Positions 8,268 through 16,368 of a stretch of 41,918 nt of DNA are shown here, one piece after another. The DNA is taken from contig DUYW01000007.1 in NCBI GenBank assembly GCA_013349825.1, positions 1 through 41,918 of the forward strand. Reading direction: 5' to 3'. How positions within the stretch are numbered: position 1 is the stretch's first letter; each line of letters starts with the position of its first letter. Position numbers and translations under genes: made by a program. Under the pieces are notes generated by a model that saw only the letters and a program-made list of their open reading frames with translations, ran no database searches and was not told where the DNA came from. The stretch comes from Gammaproteobacteria bacterium (lineage in GTDB: Bacteria > Pseudomonadota > Gammaproteobacteria > GCF-002020875).

Positions 8268-9400
8268 GACTGATCTCTCAATTGATCTCTCACAAAACGG
8301 GCTGACTCTTCCAGTAGGTCAACCCCTGTCGGGCACCAGGTGATACAGCGACCACAACCAACACAGCCGCTCTCACCGAACTGATCATGCCATCCTGCCA
8401 GTTTATGCATCATCCATTGGCGATAGCGCTCTCTGCGTCCTGTGCGCACCGGAACTCCATGCAGCTGACTGTGCTCACCACTAAAACAAGAGTCCCAAAC
8501 CCGCTGATGGAGGCTGCCCTGAAGATCAAGCGAGGGGACCTCCTCTTCCCGGTGACAGAAGCAGGTGGGGCAGACGGCTGTGCAGTTTCCACAACCGAGA
8601 CAACGATCCGCAATCTGCTGCCAGACCGGACTCTCTTCTTGCCCTGTAAAGTGACATCTGAAATCATTTGTGGCAATTGCTCGCTGCTGTTGTGTAGCCA
8701 CTGTATGCAGTTGCTCGTCTGCCTTCGCTAACTGTTCAGGCTTGGCCTCTTTCAACCCTAACTGAGCCTGTAAGATCTCCCCCTGTTCACTCCCTGAGCG
8801 GATCAAAAACCCGGTATCCAACTCATCCAGTCGCAGGTCAAACCCACTCTCTGACTCTGGCCCCGTTGCAGTGGATGCACAGAAGCAGCTACCGGAGGCA
8901 GAACTACAACTCACTGTAATGAGCAGTAGATTGGCTCGTCGTTGTTGATACCAAGGGTCCTCTGCCCCACTACGCAGAAAATGGCGGTCCATCAATTTGA
9001 TTGCAGCAAGGTCACAGGCACGTACACCAAACAGTGCCACAGCCTGTTGGGGTGCTAGAACCTGAGTAAAGTCCAGCTCTCCACCTGCCTGCTGTTCAGC
9101 GCTCCACAGCACTTCACTGGGTGGAAACAGTGCCGCTTTCACCCCTTGTAGCGCACTGCTCCAACTGAAGTAACGTGACCCACCGGTCTCTGTTAACCGA
9201 TAGTGTCCCGGCTGCTGATGATCTACCACCCCCCTGGGCAGCATATCGATGGATTCAGTTTCACTGTAAAGAATGGCCCCATCGACAACTTGCGGAGCAT
9301 GAATAGAATAACCCGCCTGAATGAACTGTTGAAACAACAGCTCAAGCTCTTTAAAGGGTAGAAACTGCACCCCCGAAGTTGCCCCCATTTGCTGTTTCAT
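8264..9400 (-). CDS. hydB: Group 3b hydrogenase 4Fe-4S ferredoxin-like (beta) subunit
   Basis: This is the first gene of the operon, 378 residues long. The N-terminal ~250 residues match the HydB/sulfite reductase subunit A family ('LFGVRACDLAAIKLMDRHF', then a Cys-rich SCSSASGSCFC segment). Two ferredoxin motifs follow, CLGCGNCTAVCP (267-278) and CVGCGRCITWCP (346-357), each binding a [4Fe-4S] cluster. In sulfhydrogenases this subunit and HydG form the module that can reduce polysulfide or sulfur as well as exchange electrons with NADP(H). The ATG at 9400 is preceded by an AAGG motif. The 190-base divergent region upstream, shared with the exported protein at 9591, holds the likely promoter and an FNR-like half-perfect site. 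Confidence 0.92.
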   Translation of the reverse strand: MKQQMGATSGVQFLPFKELELLFQQFIQAGYSIHAPQVVDGAILYSETESIDMLPRGVVDHQQPGHYRLTETGGSRYFSWSSALQGVKAALFPPSEVLWSAEQQAGGELDFTQVLAPQQAVALFGVRACDLAAIKLMDRHFLRSGAEDPWYQQRRANLLLITVSCSSASGSCFCASTATGPESESGFDLRLDELDTGFLIRSGSEQGEILQAQLGLKEAKPEQLAKADEQLHTVATQQQRAIATNDFRCHFTGQEESPVWQQIADRCLGCGNCTAVCPTCFCHREEEVPSLDLQGSLHQRVWDSCFSGEHSQLHGVPVRTGRRERYRQWMMHKLAGWHDQFGESGCVGCGRCITWCPTGVDLLEESARFVRDQLRDQS

Positions 9401-9457
9401 ACCTTGATCTTATACCACATCACCATCATTACAAGCGGGATGGCAGGACATTCTGTT

Positions 9458-9471
9458 TTGATATCGATCTT
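9458..9471. promoter_or_regulatory. Possible FNR/ANR-like box upstream of hydB
   Basis: The sequence TTGAT-ATCG-ATCTT matches 8 of 10 specified positions of the FNR consensus TTGAT-N4-ATCAA. It sits about 58 bases upstream of the hydB start, in the divergent intergenic region. Oxygen control of a group 3b hydrogenase would be sensible. A single degenerate site found by eye is weak evidence, and no matching -10/-35 pair was clearly placed relative to it. Confidence 0.25.
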
Positions 9472-9516
9472 AATCTGCCGGAACTTCATAATCACACCAT
9501 ATAGCGTTGCAACTAT

Positions 9517-9545
9517 TTGACATAGAGCGGATATCCCTACATAGT
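9517..9545 (+). promoter_or_regulatory. Predicted sigma-70 promoter for the exported repeat protein
   Basis: A perfect -35 box TTGACA (9517-9522) is followed after 17 bases by CATAGT (9540-9545), which matches four of six positions of TATAAT. Transcription would start near 9552, about 40 bases before the ATG at 9591, leaving room for the AGGA ribosome-binding site seen just upstream of the gene. Confidence 0.5.
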
Positions 9546-9590
9546 CGCGCCTAATTTCAACAACAAGCGGGATTCTGTAGGAAAAGAGTG

Positions 9591-10820
9591 ATGATCAAAC
9601 AACTCTCCAATCTACTGATGGTTGCACTAATCGCCACGACCTCCGGGCAGGCATCTGCTGTTGAGGTACCTGACCTCTTTGAGTTGATTGGTTACCACTA
9701 CGAAGACAGTGAAAAAGCTCAAGAACTCCATCTGCTTAACAGTAAAGAACAGCGAAACCAGATCATCGCCAGTAACTTTCCACTGGCAGAGGTCAATATT
9801 CTCACAGCAGATAACGAAGAGATTATTCAGATGCGCTGGAGAAATATCGGCCTCTATATGGAGCCAATACTGCAGGCACAAAGTGATGATGAGTGGGGAA
9901 CGTTACTACAGCAGCAACCACAAGTGGATGAGCCTGCAATTACACAAGAGAACGTTATCTCTCTAGCCAGGCAGCAGGGGTTAGAGTTGTTTCTGAAGAA
10001 AATGAATAACGCATATAACCCTGATGAACTGCAGCAGCTCAGAGCTTTTCTTGACAAAGAGCTCTCCTCTCCGAAAGTCACCAAAAACACAATCACCCAT
10101 AGTGGTTTTATATTGATTCCAACAAAAATTCTCAATCTGGAGCTACAGTGGGATCTCTCAACGCAACATACGATTAAGCTCATAGAGCCCATCACTACCG
10201 CATGGGCAGAGACAAAGAGCAAACAGGTGCAGGAAGCGATACGTTTAAAACAGGAACGGCAACAGCTGGAGAAGATTCGATTAGAGAATGTGCGTCTGCA
10301 TAAACTTAATGAAGCTCATGAAAAAGAGAAGAGAACACTAAAAGAAAGTGAAGACAGTGGTACGATCGAAGGGTTCAGCCAATACCTTTTAGTCTACCCT
10401 GAGGGACAGTTCGTAGAACAGCTGATCAACCATGTCTCCCGGTACATCAATCAACTATCAACTGAGGAGAGACAAGAAGTTTATAGTCTCATCTACAACA
10501 AACACCCCGCGCTCAACCAGAAGCTGCCTGACTCCAGCAGTGAATATCAAGCCTTTATAACCGCCCTCGAAGATGAAAAACGTCTTTTTCAAAAAAGCAT
10601 CAAAGGTGCCACCCTGAAAGGGTTGACCAACTATCTGGCAATCTACCCCAATGGTCAATTTGTGGAACAGTTGGTTGCACCCATTCAGCAACATATCAAT
10701 AATCAGTCCCACGAACAGCAACAAGGGGTCTATCGTTACATCTCAAAAAAATATCCCGAGTTACTGCAACACCTACAGCCAGTACTCTCAGCCACTACAA
10801 TTACGCCTGAGACAGAGTGA
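9591..10820 (+). CDS. Exported protein with two 'YP-x-GQFVEQL' repeats, function unknown
   Basis: This is a 409-residue protein from the ATG at 9591, with an AGGA motif about eight bases upstream. Residues 1-23 form a standard Sec signal peptide ending AxA (SGQASA) before VEVPDLF, so the mature protein should be periplasmic or secreted; no lipobox or transmembrane anchor is seen. Residues ~205-250 are rich in Lys, Glu, Gln and Arg and are likely a coiled coil. Two related ~52-residue repeats follow (261-312 and 344-395), each containing a Tyr-Leu, a 'YP-x-GQFVEQL' core, and an Ile-Asn-x-x-S ... V-Y-x-x-I helix. Such 'YP-x-G-x-F' helical motifs occur in repeat proteins associated with peptidases and TPR-like scaffolds. 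I do not recognise the family. It is convergent with parB and divergent from hydB, so it is probably an independent transcription unit. Confidence 0.8.
   Translation: MIKQLSNLLMVALIATTSGQASAVEVPDLFELIGYHYEDSEKAQELHLLNSKEQRNQIIASNFPLAEVNILTADNEEIIQMRWRNIGLYMEPILQAQSDDEWGTLLQQQPQVDEPAITQENVISLARQQGLELFLKKMNNAYNPDELQQLRAFLDKELSSPKVTKNTITHSGFILIPTKILNLELQWDLSTQHTIKLIEPITTAWAETKSKQVQEAIRLKQERQQLEKIRLENVRLHKLNEAHEKEKRTLKESEDSGTIEGFSQYLLVYPEGQFVEQLINHVSRYINQLSTEERQEVYSLIYNKHPALNQKLPDSSSEYQAFITALEDEKRLFQKSIKGATLKGLTNYLAIYPNGQFVEQLVAPIQQHINNQSHEQQQGVYRYISKKYPELLQHLQPVLSATTITPETE
10371..10775 (+). repeat. Two ~52-residue protein repeats in the exported protein
   Basis: Copies lie at 10371-10526 and 10620-10775, an offset of 83 codons. 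Shared positions include G-[FL]-x-x-YL-x-[VI]YP-x-GQFVEQL, then I-N, Q, V-Y and a 'K-[HK]-[PY]-x-L' ending. The core GQFVEQL is identical in both, while flanking residues have drifted, so this is an old duplication rather than a recent one. Confidence 0.7.
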
Positions 10821-10883
10821 CTATTTAGTAGTTTTAGTAACCCTTATTTAGCGATCCCAGGATTACCCCCCCTCTTGGTCGCA

Positions 10884-11807
10884 TTATGATCTCTGGTACG
10901 TTTCGGTAATTCGATAAATATTCCTCAATTCATCATGAGAACTGTACTGGATAACCACTTTACCTTTCCCCCCGGCCCCCTCCTTAATAGAGACATTCGC
11001 CCCCAGTAACGCCGCAAAAGCCTCTTCTAGCGCCTTCAAGTCTGAAGGTAACTCCCTTGGTCGAGACGGTTCTTTCGGTGGTAACTGACATTTACGCACC
11101 AGCTTCTCCGTCTCTCGGACCGACATCCCTTTAAATACAACCTCTTTAGCTGCATCAATCTGCTCTTTTCCGTCTAACCCCAATAGTGTTCGTGCATGAC
11201 CCATATCCAGCTCACGACGCTGCACCATCATGCCCACCTCAGCATTTAAGTTGAGCAATCTCAGTTGGTTTGTAACAGCACTACGAGACCGCCCGATCAC
11301 TTGTGCGGTCTGCTGTTGAGTCAGACCAAATTCTTTGGTCAGTCGTTGTAACGCAACCGCTTCTTCGATCGGATTAAGGCTCTCTCGTTGGAGATTTTCG
11401 ATGAGAGCTATCGCCATCGCATCCAGATCACTTGCTTCACGAATGATCGCAGGAATCTCGCTGAAACCTGCAAGCTTTGCTGCACGCCAACGTCGTTCAC
11501 CGGCAATAATTTCATAACGATCACCACCTACACGGCGCACAACCAGCGGCTGAATTACACCTTGCTGACGAATAGATTCAGACAGCTCCTCTAGCGCCTC
11601 TTGATTAAACTCTTCTCTTGGTTGATATCGACCACGCTTCAGGTGATCAATCAGCACATAGCTAAAGAGCTGTTGACTCTCCCGACTCACCGGACGCTCA
11701 TCAGGCTGCTTATCAGCTGCTTGTTCTCTACCACCAGAGAGTGGAACTTCAGATGCATTGACTACCCCAAGCAATCCATCCAACCCCTTGTTTTTATTTT
11801 TTGTCAT
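10884..11807 (-). CDS. parB: Chromosome-partitioning protein ParB (Spo0J type), no parA adjacent
   Basis: The protein has 307 residues. The N-terminus 'KGLDGLLG' corresponds to the ParA-interacting 'RGLDALLG' motif of chromosomal ParB. The nuclease-like CTP-binding domain carries 'LIDHLKRGRYQPR' and the ParB box 'GERRWRAAKLAG'. A central helix-turn-helix ('LTQQQTAQVIGRSRSAVTNQLRLL') should recognise parS, and the C-terminal part forms the dimerisation domain. ParB spreads along DNA as a CTP-dependent clamp and normally works with ParA. Here the upstream neighbour is a small hydrogenase-linked gene and no parA is present, nor did I see a parS-like TGTTTCACGTGAAACA. The start ATG follows a GAGGA-like site. 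It may be the main ParB in a rearranged locus or a second copy. Confidence 0.93.
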   Translation of the reverse strand: MTKNKNKGLDGLLGVVNASEVPLSGGREQAADKQPDERPVSRESQQLFSYVLIDHLKRGRYQPREEFNQEALEELSESIRQQGVIQPLVVRRVGGDRYEIIAGERRWRAAKLAGFSEIPAIIREASDLDAMAIALIENLQRESLNPIEEAVALQRLTKEFGLTQQQTAQVIGRSRSAVTNQLRLLNLNAEVGMMVQRRELDMGHARTLLGLDGKEQIDAAKEVVFKGMSVRETEKLVRKCQLPPKEPSRPRELPSDLKALEEAFAALLGANVSIKEGAGGKGKVVIQYSSHDELRNIYRITETYQRS

Positions 11808-12011
11808 TTTGCATCCTCTGTGCAGTTCACCATGGTCCGCTGCTCATTGAAGAGAGGCTTACAACCATCATAAGAGACCGCATATGGGAGGCGAACGAGA
11901 CCGCTATTCTATTGCCTAAAGCAATCACACGTCCAATAATAAACAAGAATAGAAGTCCAACAACAGGATCTCTATCTCCTGACAGGCCCCCTCTCAGGAT
12001 ACTTATATGAC

Positions 12012-12230
12012 TTATTTATGAGACATAAAAAGTGGGAGTAGTTTTCTCCTCAGCAGCAGAGCGCCAACACCCACAACAGCTAATAACATCAGCAAATGAT
12101 CTGCACTGCTCAAAAGGTGGATAACACCATCCATCACCCCCCCAGAGTGGTCCAAACCCGGATGTGCCTCAACTACGGCAATCGGGGTCAATAGTGCAAC
12201 CAAGCCAAATATTTTATAGATCCTGTTCAT
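12012..12230 (-). CDS. Miniature HupE/UreJ-like membrane protein
   Basis: The protein has 72 residues. A signal-peptide-like hydrophobic start (MNRIYKIFGLVALLTPIAVVEA) is followed by 'HPGLDHSGGVMDGVIHLLSSADHLLMLLAVVGVGALLLRRK'-type sequence, read here in parts: an N-terminal 'HPG' after the cleavage site, a 'G-x-x-H-x-x-x-x-x-DHLL' core and one transmembrane helix ending in RRK. This matches the first third of HupE/UreJ nickel-permease-like proteins, which are usually ~190 residues with six to seven helices. The stop codon is genuine and no continuation is seen downstream, so it is either a minimal family member or a stable truncation. It lies 25 bases after hynL on the same strand and is probably the last gene of the Isp operon. 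A nickel role is inference. Confidence 0.65.
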   Translation of the reverse strand: MNRIYKIFGLVALLTPIAVVEAHPGLDHSGGVMDGVIHLLSSADHLLMLLAVVGVGALLLRRKLLPLFMSHK

Positions 12231-12254
12231 TTTTCTACACCTTTATCTTTTTTA

Positions 12255-13985
12255 CTAACCCGTAACCTGAATTTGAACCAACTCTTCACCATCCGGATCG
12301 GTCACATGTACCGCACAAGCGATACAGGGATCGAAGCTATGGATAGTACGCAATATCTCCAATGGCTGCTTGGGGTCATGCATGGTATGTCGATCCTCCA
12401 GTGCGGCCTCATAGGGACCCGCCTGCCCCTCGGCATCTCTGGGGCCGGCATTCCAGGTGCTGGGAACGACTGCCTGATAGTTATCAATCTTCTGGTCCTT
12501 GATCACAATCCAGTGTGAGAGTGCCCCACGCGGCGCCTCAGTAAAGCCAACACCCTTGGCCTCGCTGGGCCAATCGGCAGGATCCCACAGCTTCTGATTA
12601 TGGGTAGCGAGATCTCCCGCTTTGATATTGGCCACCAGTGACCCATACCAATCCATCATATTATCTGCAAAGATCTTGGTCTCCAAGGTACGGGCTGCGG
12701 TACGACCAAGAGTAGAGAACATCGCCTCTAACGGTGCGTCCAGTGTCTTCAGTGCATAGTTGGCCAACTCTACGGTCTGCTCATGCCCCTTGGCATACAT
12801 TACAAGTACACGAGCCAAAGGCCCCACCTCCATCGCATGCCCTTTCCAACGAGGTGACTTGAGCCAAGAGTAAGATTTGTCTACATCAAGGTGCTCATAC
12901 GGTGGTTGAGGCCCACTGTAGTTGAGATTAGTCTCACCTTCCCATGGATGCAGCCCCTCTTTTTTGCCACCGCTGTAGTCATACCAGGAGTGGGCAACAT
13001 ACTCACGAATCTGACTGGAATCATTCAAGTCAAAGTCATGGATGGTCGAGAGGTCACGATTCATGATAATGCCGGGAGGAACCAGGAAGCTGTCGACATC
13101 GTTATTACCTTTTGCAGGAAAGTCACCCATCACCATGAAGTTGCCAACTCCCTCGCCTTTGGCAAACCAGTCTTTATAGAAACCCGCCACCGCAAGGGTA
13201 TCCGGTACATAAACCTGATCAACGAAGGTCTGCATCTTCTCAATCACACCCTTGATTGTCATCAGACCATCCATATTGAGTGCAGTGTTACCGGTGTCTT
13301 CAGTACTGATCGCAACGGGAGCACCACCCACCAGGAAGTTGGGGTGTGGATTTTTACCACCCAGAATGGCGTGAATCTTCACTACATCACGCTGCCACTC
13401 CAGTGCTTCCAGATAGTGGGCCACGGCCATCAGGTTGGCCTCTGCAGGCAGTTTGTAGGCGGGGTGTCCCCAGTAGGCATTGGAGAAGATTCCCAGTTGC
13501 CCACTCTCTACAAAGCTCTTTACACGTTTCTGAATATCTGAAAAGTAACCGGGAGAGGATTTAGGCCAACTACTGAGTGATTGGGCCAACTCAGAGGTCG
13601 CCTTGGGATCTGCACTCAGTGCAGAGACCACATCAACCCAGTCCAGCGCATGTAGATGATAGAAGTGCATCACATGGTCATGTACATACTGGGCACCAAT
13701 CATCAGGTTACGGATCAGCTGCGCATTGGGTGGAATCTCCCAGTTAAGTGCATCCTCTACGGCACGTACCGAGGCAATGCCGTGGACCAGAGTACAGACA
13801 CCACAGATACGCTGGGTAAAGGCCCAGGCATCTCGCGGGTCCCGCCCCTTGAGAATATTCTCGATACCGCGCACCATCGTTCCTGACGAATAGGCTGCGC
13901 TGATCTTGTCGCCATCCATCTGCGCCTCTATACGCAGGTGGCCCTCGATTCGTGTGATCGGATCTACAACAATGCGTTCGCTCAT
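12255..13985 (-). CDS. hynL: Isp-type (group 1e) [NiFe] hydrogenase large subunit
   Basis: This is the 576-residue catalytic subunit of a membrane-bound uptake hydrogenase. It starts MSERIVVDPITRIEGHLRIE, carries L1 RICGVCTLVH (Cys 61 and 64) and L2 DPCIACAVH (552-560), and ends with a 16-residue tail beginning VTDPDG that is cut off during maturation, probably by the HupD protease encoded at 18024-18497. The conserved 'GGKNPHPNFLVGG' and 'EAPRGALSHWIVI' blocks are present. The gene is separated from hynS by isp1, isp2 and a 151-residue gene, as in Thiocapsa and Allochromatium hynS-isp1-isp2-hynL operons. It has no signal peptide and would be co-exported with HynS through the Tat system. Confidence 0.95.
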   Translation of the reverse strand: MSERIVVDPITRIEGHLRIEAQMDGDKISAAYSSGTMVRGIENILKGRDPRDAWAFTQRICGVCTLVHGIASVRAVEDALNWEIPPNAQLIRNLMIGAQYVHDHVMHFYHLHALDWVDVVSALSADPKATSELAQSLSSWPKSSPGYFSDIQKRVKSFVESGQLGIFSNAYWGHPAYKLPAEANLMAVAHYLEALEWQRDVVKIHAILGGKNPHPNFLVGGAPVAISTEDTGNTALNMDGLMTIKGVIEKMQTFVDQVYVPDTLAVAGFYKDWFAKGEGVGNFMVMGDFPAKGNNDVDSFLVPPGIIMNRDLSTIHDFDLNDSSQIREYVAHSWYDYSGGKKEGLHPWEGETNLNYSGPQPPYEHLDVDKSYSWLKSPRWKGHAMEVGPLARVLVMYAKGHEQTVELANYALKTLDAPLEAMFSTLGRTAARTLETKIFADNMMDWYGSLVANIKAGDLATHNQKLWDPADWPSEAKGVGFTEAPRGALSHWIVIKDQKIDNYQAVVPSTWNAGPRDAEGQAGPYEAALEDRHTMHDPKQPLEILRTIHSFDPCIACAVHVTDPDGEELVQIQVTG

Positions 13986-13995
13986 GGGGAACTCC

Positions 13996-14451
13996 TCATG
14001 GATTGTTAACTTTCTCTAAATAATCATTCAATAGTTGGTACTGCGCTCCGGTCTCCAGATCGTGTGTATCTTCATCCGATTCTGAGGCGAGACAGGTACG
14101 CGCCATCCGACACTGCATCGCCGCCTTCCAGGCTGGATTCTTTCCAGCAGTACGTATTTGTGGTTCAACAATTGCCTCGACACCACGTGCCACAAAATAG
14201 CCCGCCTGGTCGTTCCAGTCCCCCTCGGTGCCACAACGAGTATGTGCCTCCAGACTGGCGCGCTTTGCTATTTTAAAGGCACTCTCCAAATCTCCCTCGC
14301 TAGTCGCTGCCTCAACCACCTGTTGCAGACGTGCATCCTCGCTTAAAGAGAGTACATTTGTTACAAAACGGGCACCAACATAGCGTTGCTGCTCCAGACT
14401 CAGCGCTTCCAGCGCCTGGCGGAATTCCATATCACTGCTGATGGTGTTCAT
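13996..14451 (-). CDS. Unrecognised 151-residue protein inside the Isp hydrogenase operon
   Basis: The protein is soluble, mostly helical and mildly acidic, with no signal peptide or membrane segment. The central part reads 'AKRASLEAHTRCGTEGDWNDQ' followed by 'AGYFVARGVEA'. A Cys pair in the 'MQCRMARTC' segment plus the Cys in 'TRCGTEGDW' gives three cysteines. Its ATG overlaps the isp2 stop by four bases, and hynL begins ten bases after its stop, so it is translated together with the hydrogenase subunits. Position and coupling suggest an assembly chaperone, a subunit-specific maturation factor or a small structural subunit of the Isp complex. I do not recognise the family, and the function is inferred only from context. 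Confidence 0.75.
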   Translation of the reverse strand: MNTISSDMEFRQALEALSLEQQRYVGARFVTNVLSLSEDARLQQVVEAATSEGDLESAFKIAKRASLEAHTRCGTEGDWNDQAGYFVARGVEAIVEPQIRTAGKNPAWKAAMQCRMARTCLASESDEDTHDLETGAQYQLLNDYLEKVNNP

Positions 14452-15722
14452 GATACTGACTCCTCTTCCACCAGATGTTCTGCAACCATTTCAGTCAAAC
14501 CAACAACCGGGATATCCATACCGTTATGCTCTAGCCCCTCTTCTAAGGTCAAACGGCAATTGGCACAGGCTGTAACCAGTGTATCTACCTTCAACGCATC
14601 CAGTTGTGATTTTTTGCGGTTGAATGCAGTTAACTTGATCTCTTCAGCACGCTCATTGGCGCTAACACCACCGCCTCCACTACAGCACCAGTTCATTGCA
14701 CCCGCATCACTCATCTCAACAAAGTTGCTTGCAATCTGGTTCAGCAGACGACGGGGTTCTTCAACAATTCCCCCTTTACGAGCGATCTGGCAAGGATCGT
14801 GATAGGTCAAACGGGACTCTTCCATCCCTTCTGTACGAATCAGGCCTGCCTTGGTAAACTCATCCAGCACCTCCAGAATGTGCTTCACCTCAAATTTGTA
14901 GGGGCGACCAATCAGGTTTGGTCCTTCCCATCTCACGGCAGTATAGGCATGTCCACACTCAGGGCTGATCACTGTTTTGACGCCCAACTCTTCGGCTGCA
15001 TCAACAATGCGCGACACAATCACTTTGGCCAGATCTGAGACACCAATCTGAATCCCACTGTTGGTCGCCTCAAATGCTGTGGAAGCGATGGTCCAGGTTT
15101 TACCCGCCTGTTTCATAATGCGGGCAATTGCCTCCAGATATTCTGGAAAATTCATAATCTCCATTGAAGAGAGTAGCACCATATATTCTGCCCCCTTCTC
15201 ATCCAATGTCACCTTGAGGCCGGTATCCTCCTCCAAATGACGGAGCTGCGCCTTCACTGCTGGTAGTTTGACCCCCATCGGGCTGCCAATCTCTACCGCT
15301 CGCTGCGTTGCTCCGATCAGATCCGGTGGTGCATAACCGGCTGCAGCAAAACCTTCTCGAATTTTACGTACCATGCCGGAAATATCATTTCCCACCGGGC
15401 AGACCACTGAACAACGCCCACAGAGGGAGCAACCATCATAGACCATGGTCTCCCACTTTTTGAAGGTCTCTTCATCAACCGGCTTGGTTAAACCCAATGC
15501 CGATTTCAGTTTGCCCAGCATGGTATATTCCTGCTCCCAGATGCGACGCATCGGTTCCACCTTGTTGATCGGTGTATATTTTGGATCACCGGACTCTGTA
15601 TAAAAGAGGCATGCCTCTGCACAGAGACCACAGTGAACACAGGAGCTAAAGAAGCTGGCAACCGGTGCATCAATCTGCGCCTTGATGAAGTCAATTCCTT
15701 TCTTAATTGATGGTTTGCTCAT
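14448..15722 (-). CDS. isp2: Isp2, HdrD-like iron-sulfur subunit of the Isp hydrogenase
   Basis: The protein has 424 residues. Two ferredoxin-type motifs lie in the N-terminal third, 'CVHCGLCAEACLFY' and 'CSLCGRCSVVCPVGND', each followed by sequence typical of heterodisulfide-reductase-like proteins. The C-terminal half has CCG-domain features: 'SPECGHAYTAVRWEG', then 'HDPCQIARKGG', 'NWCCSGGGG' and 'CANC'. This resembles HdrD and the DsrK subunit. In Isp hydrogenases it is thought to pass electrons between the periplasmic-type hydrogenase heterodimer, cytochrome b-like Isp1 and a thiol or disulfide partner. Start and stop overlap isp1 and the 151-residue gene by four bases each. Confidence 0.92.
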   Translation of the reverse strand: MSKPSIKKGIDFIKAQIDAPVASFFSSCVHCGLCAEACLFYTESGDPKYTPINKVEPMRRIWEQEYTMLGKLKSALGLTKPVDEETFKKWETMVYDGCSLCGRCSVVCPVGNDISGMVRKIREGFAAAGYAPPDLIGATQRAVEIGSPMGVKLPAVKAQLRHLEEDTGLKVTLDEKGAEYMVLLSSMEIMNFPEYLEAIARIMKQAGKTWTIASTAFEATNSGIQIGVSDLAKVIVSRIVDAAEELGVKTVISPECGHAYTAVRWEGPNLIGRPYKFEVKHILEVLDEFTKAGLIRTEGMEESRLTYHDPCQIARKGGIVEEPRRLLNQIASNFVEMSDAGAMNWCCSGGGGVSANERAEEIKLTAFNRKKSQLDALKVDTLVTACANCRLTLEEGLEHNGMDIPVVGLTEMVAEHLVEEESVS

Positions 15723-16366
15723 GATTCCACTCCTCGGCGTCCTGCGAGATACCCTTGATACCAGCGCGCCAGTACAAAGCTGAACATATGGGTCAATTTG
15801 GTAAACGGGGCCAGCACCAACAGCAACTCTACACTAAGAATGTGATAAGCCAACATCTGCGTATAGTCGAGCATCAGGTGATGGTAGGCCATATAACCGG
15901 TAATCAGTGGCAGCAGTGTAATCAACCATGCTAGATAGTCTCCTACGGTAGAGATATGCTGCAACACAGGGCTGTAGAGCCGCATCAACAGTGCCGCAAA
16001 TAGTGAAAGAATGGTGATCACCGTAACCGCATCAATCACACTGGAGGAGAGTCCGGCCAAATCCAGCCCAAGTAACTCAATATGTGGACGATAGAAAAAA
16101 ATCACCACAAACAGTCCAATATGGAGAATATAGCCATTCAAAATTCGTAGAGGCTCACGAGCGAATACTGTTTTGCGTGGCAGGGACCGGCTAAAGATAG
16201 TACGTAATCCTCCACTCAACCCGCTGTCACGTGCTGCAGAAAGGTCACTCTTTCGTCCCAGACTGATGATTTCAAACAGCCGTAACAGCATACCAAACAC
16301 AAAGATTGCCAACGCCATATTGAAGGCGGGCCCGCGTGCCCAGATCAGTAGTTCATTGACTTCCAT
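15719..16366 (-). CDS. isp1: Isp1, cytochrome b-like membrane subunit
   Basis: The protein has 215 residues and about five transmembrane helices. These start with 'GPAFNMALAIFVFGMLLRLFEII', then 'LRILNGYILHIGLFVVIFFY', 'VIDAVTVITILSLFAALLMRLY', 'YLAWLITLLPLITGYMAYHH' and 'MLAYHILSVELLLVLAPFTKLTHMF', each within normal helix length. Histidines in the second, fourth and fifth helices are suitable heme ligands. It belongs to the NarI/DsrM-like family and should move electrons from HynSL to the quinone pool or through Isp2. The ATG lies two bases after the hynS stop, and the end overlaps isp2 by four bases. Confidence 0.92.
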   Translation of the reverse strand: MEVNELLIWARGPAFNMALAIFVFGMLLRLFEIISLGRKSDLSAARDSGLSGGLRTIFSRSLPRKTVFAREPLRILNGYILHIGLFVVIFFYRPHIELLGLDLAGLSSSVIDAVTVITILSLFAALLMRLYSPVLQHISTVGDYLAWLITLLPLITGYMAYHHLMLDYTQMLAYHILSVELLLVLAPFTKLTHMFSFVLARWYQGYLAGRRGVES

Positions 16367-16368
16367 GA

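Noticed and set aside
5363-9400. Bidirectional Hox (group 3d) hydrogenase
   Set aside because: No HoxF/HoxU diaphorase genes are present; the four subunits match HydBGDA of group 3b.
11808-12011. Short minus-strand frame upstream of parB that could be a parA remnant
   Set aside because: It has no good start codon and no Walker motif or ParA similarity; it is treated as intergenic.
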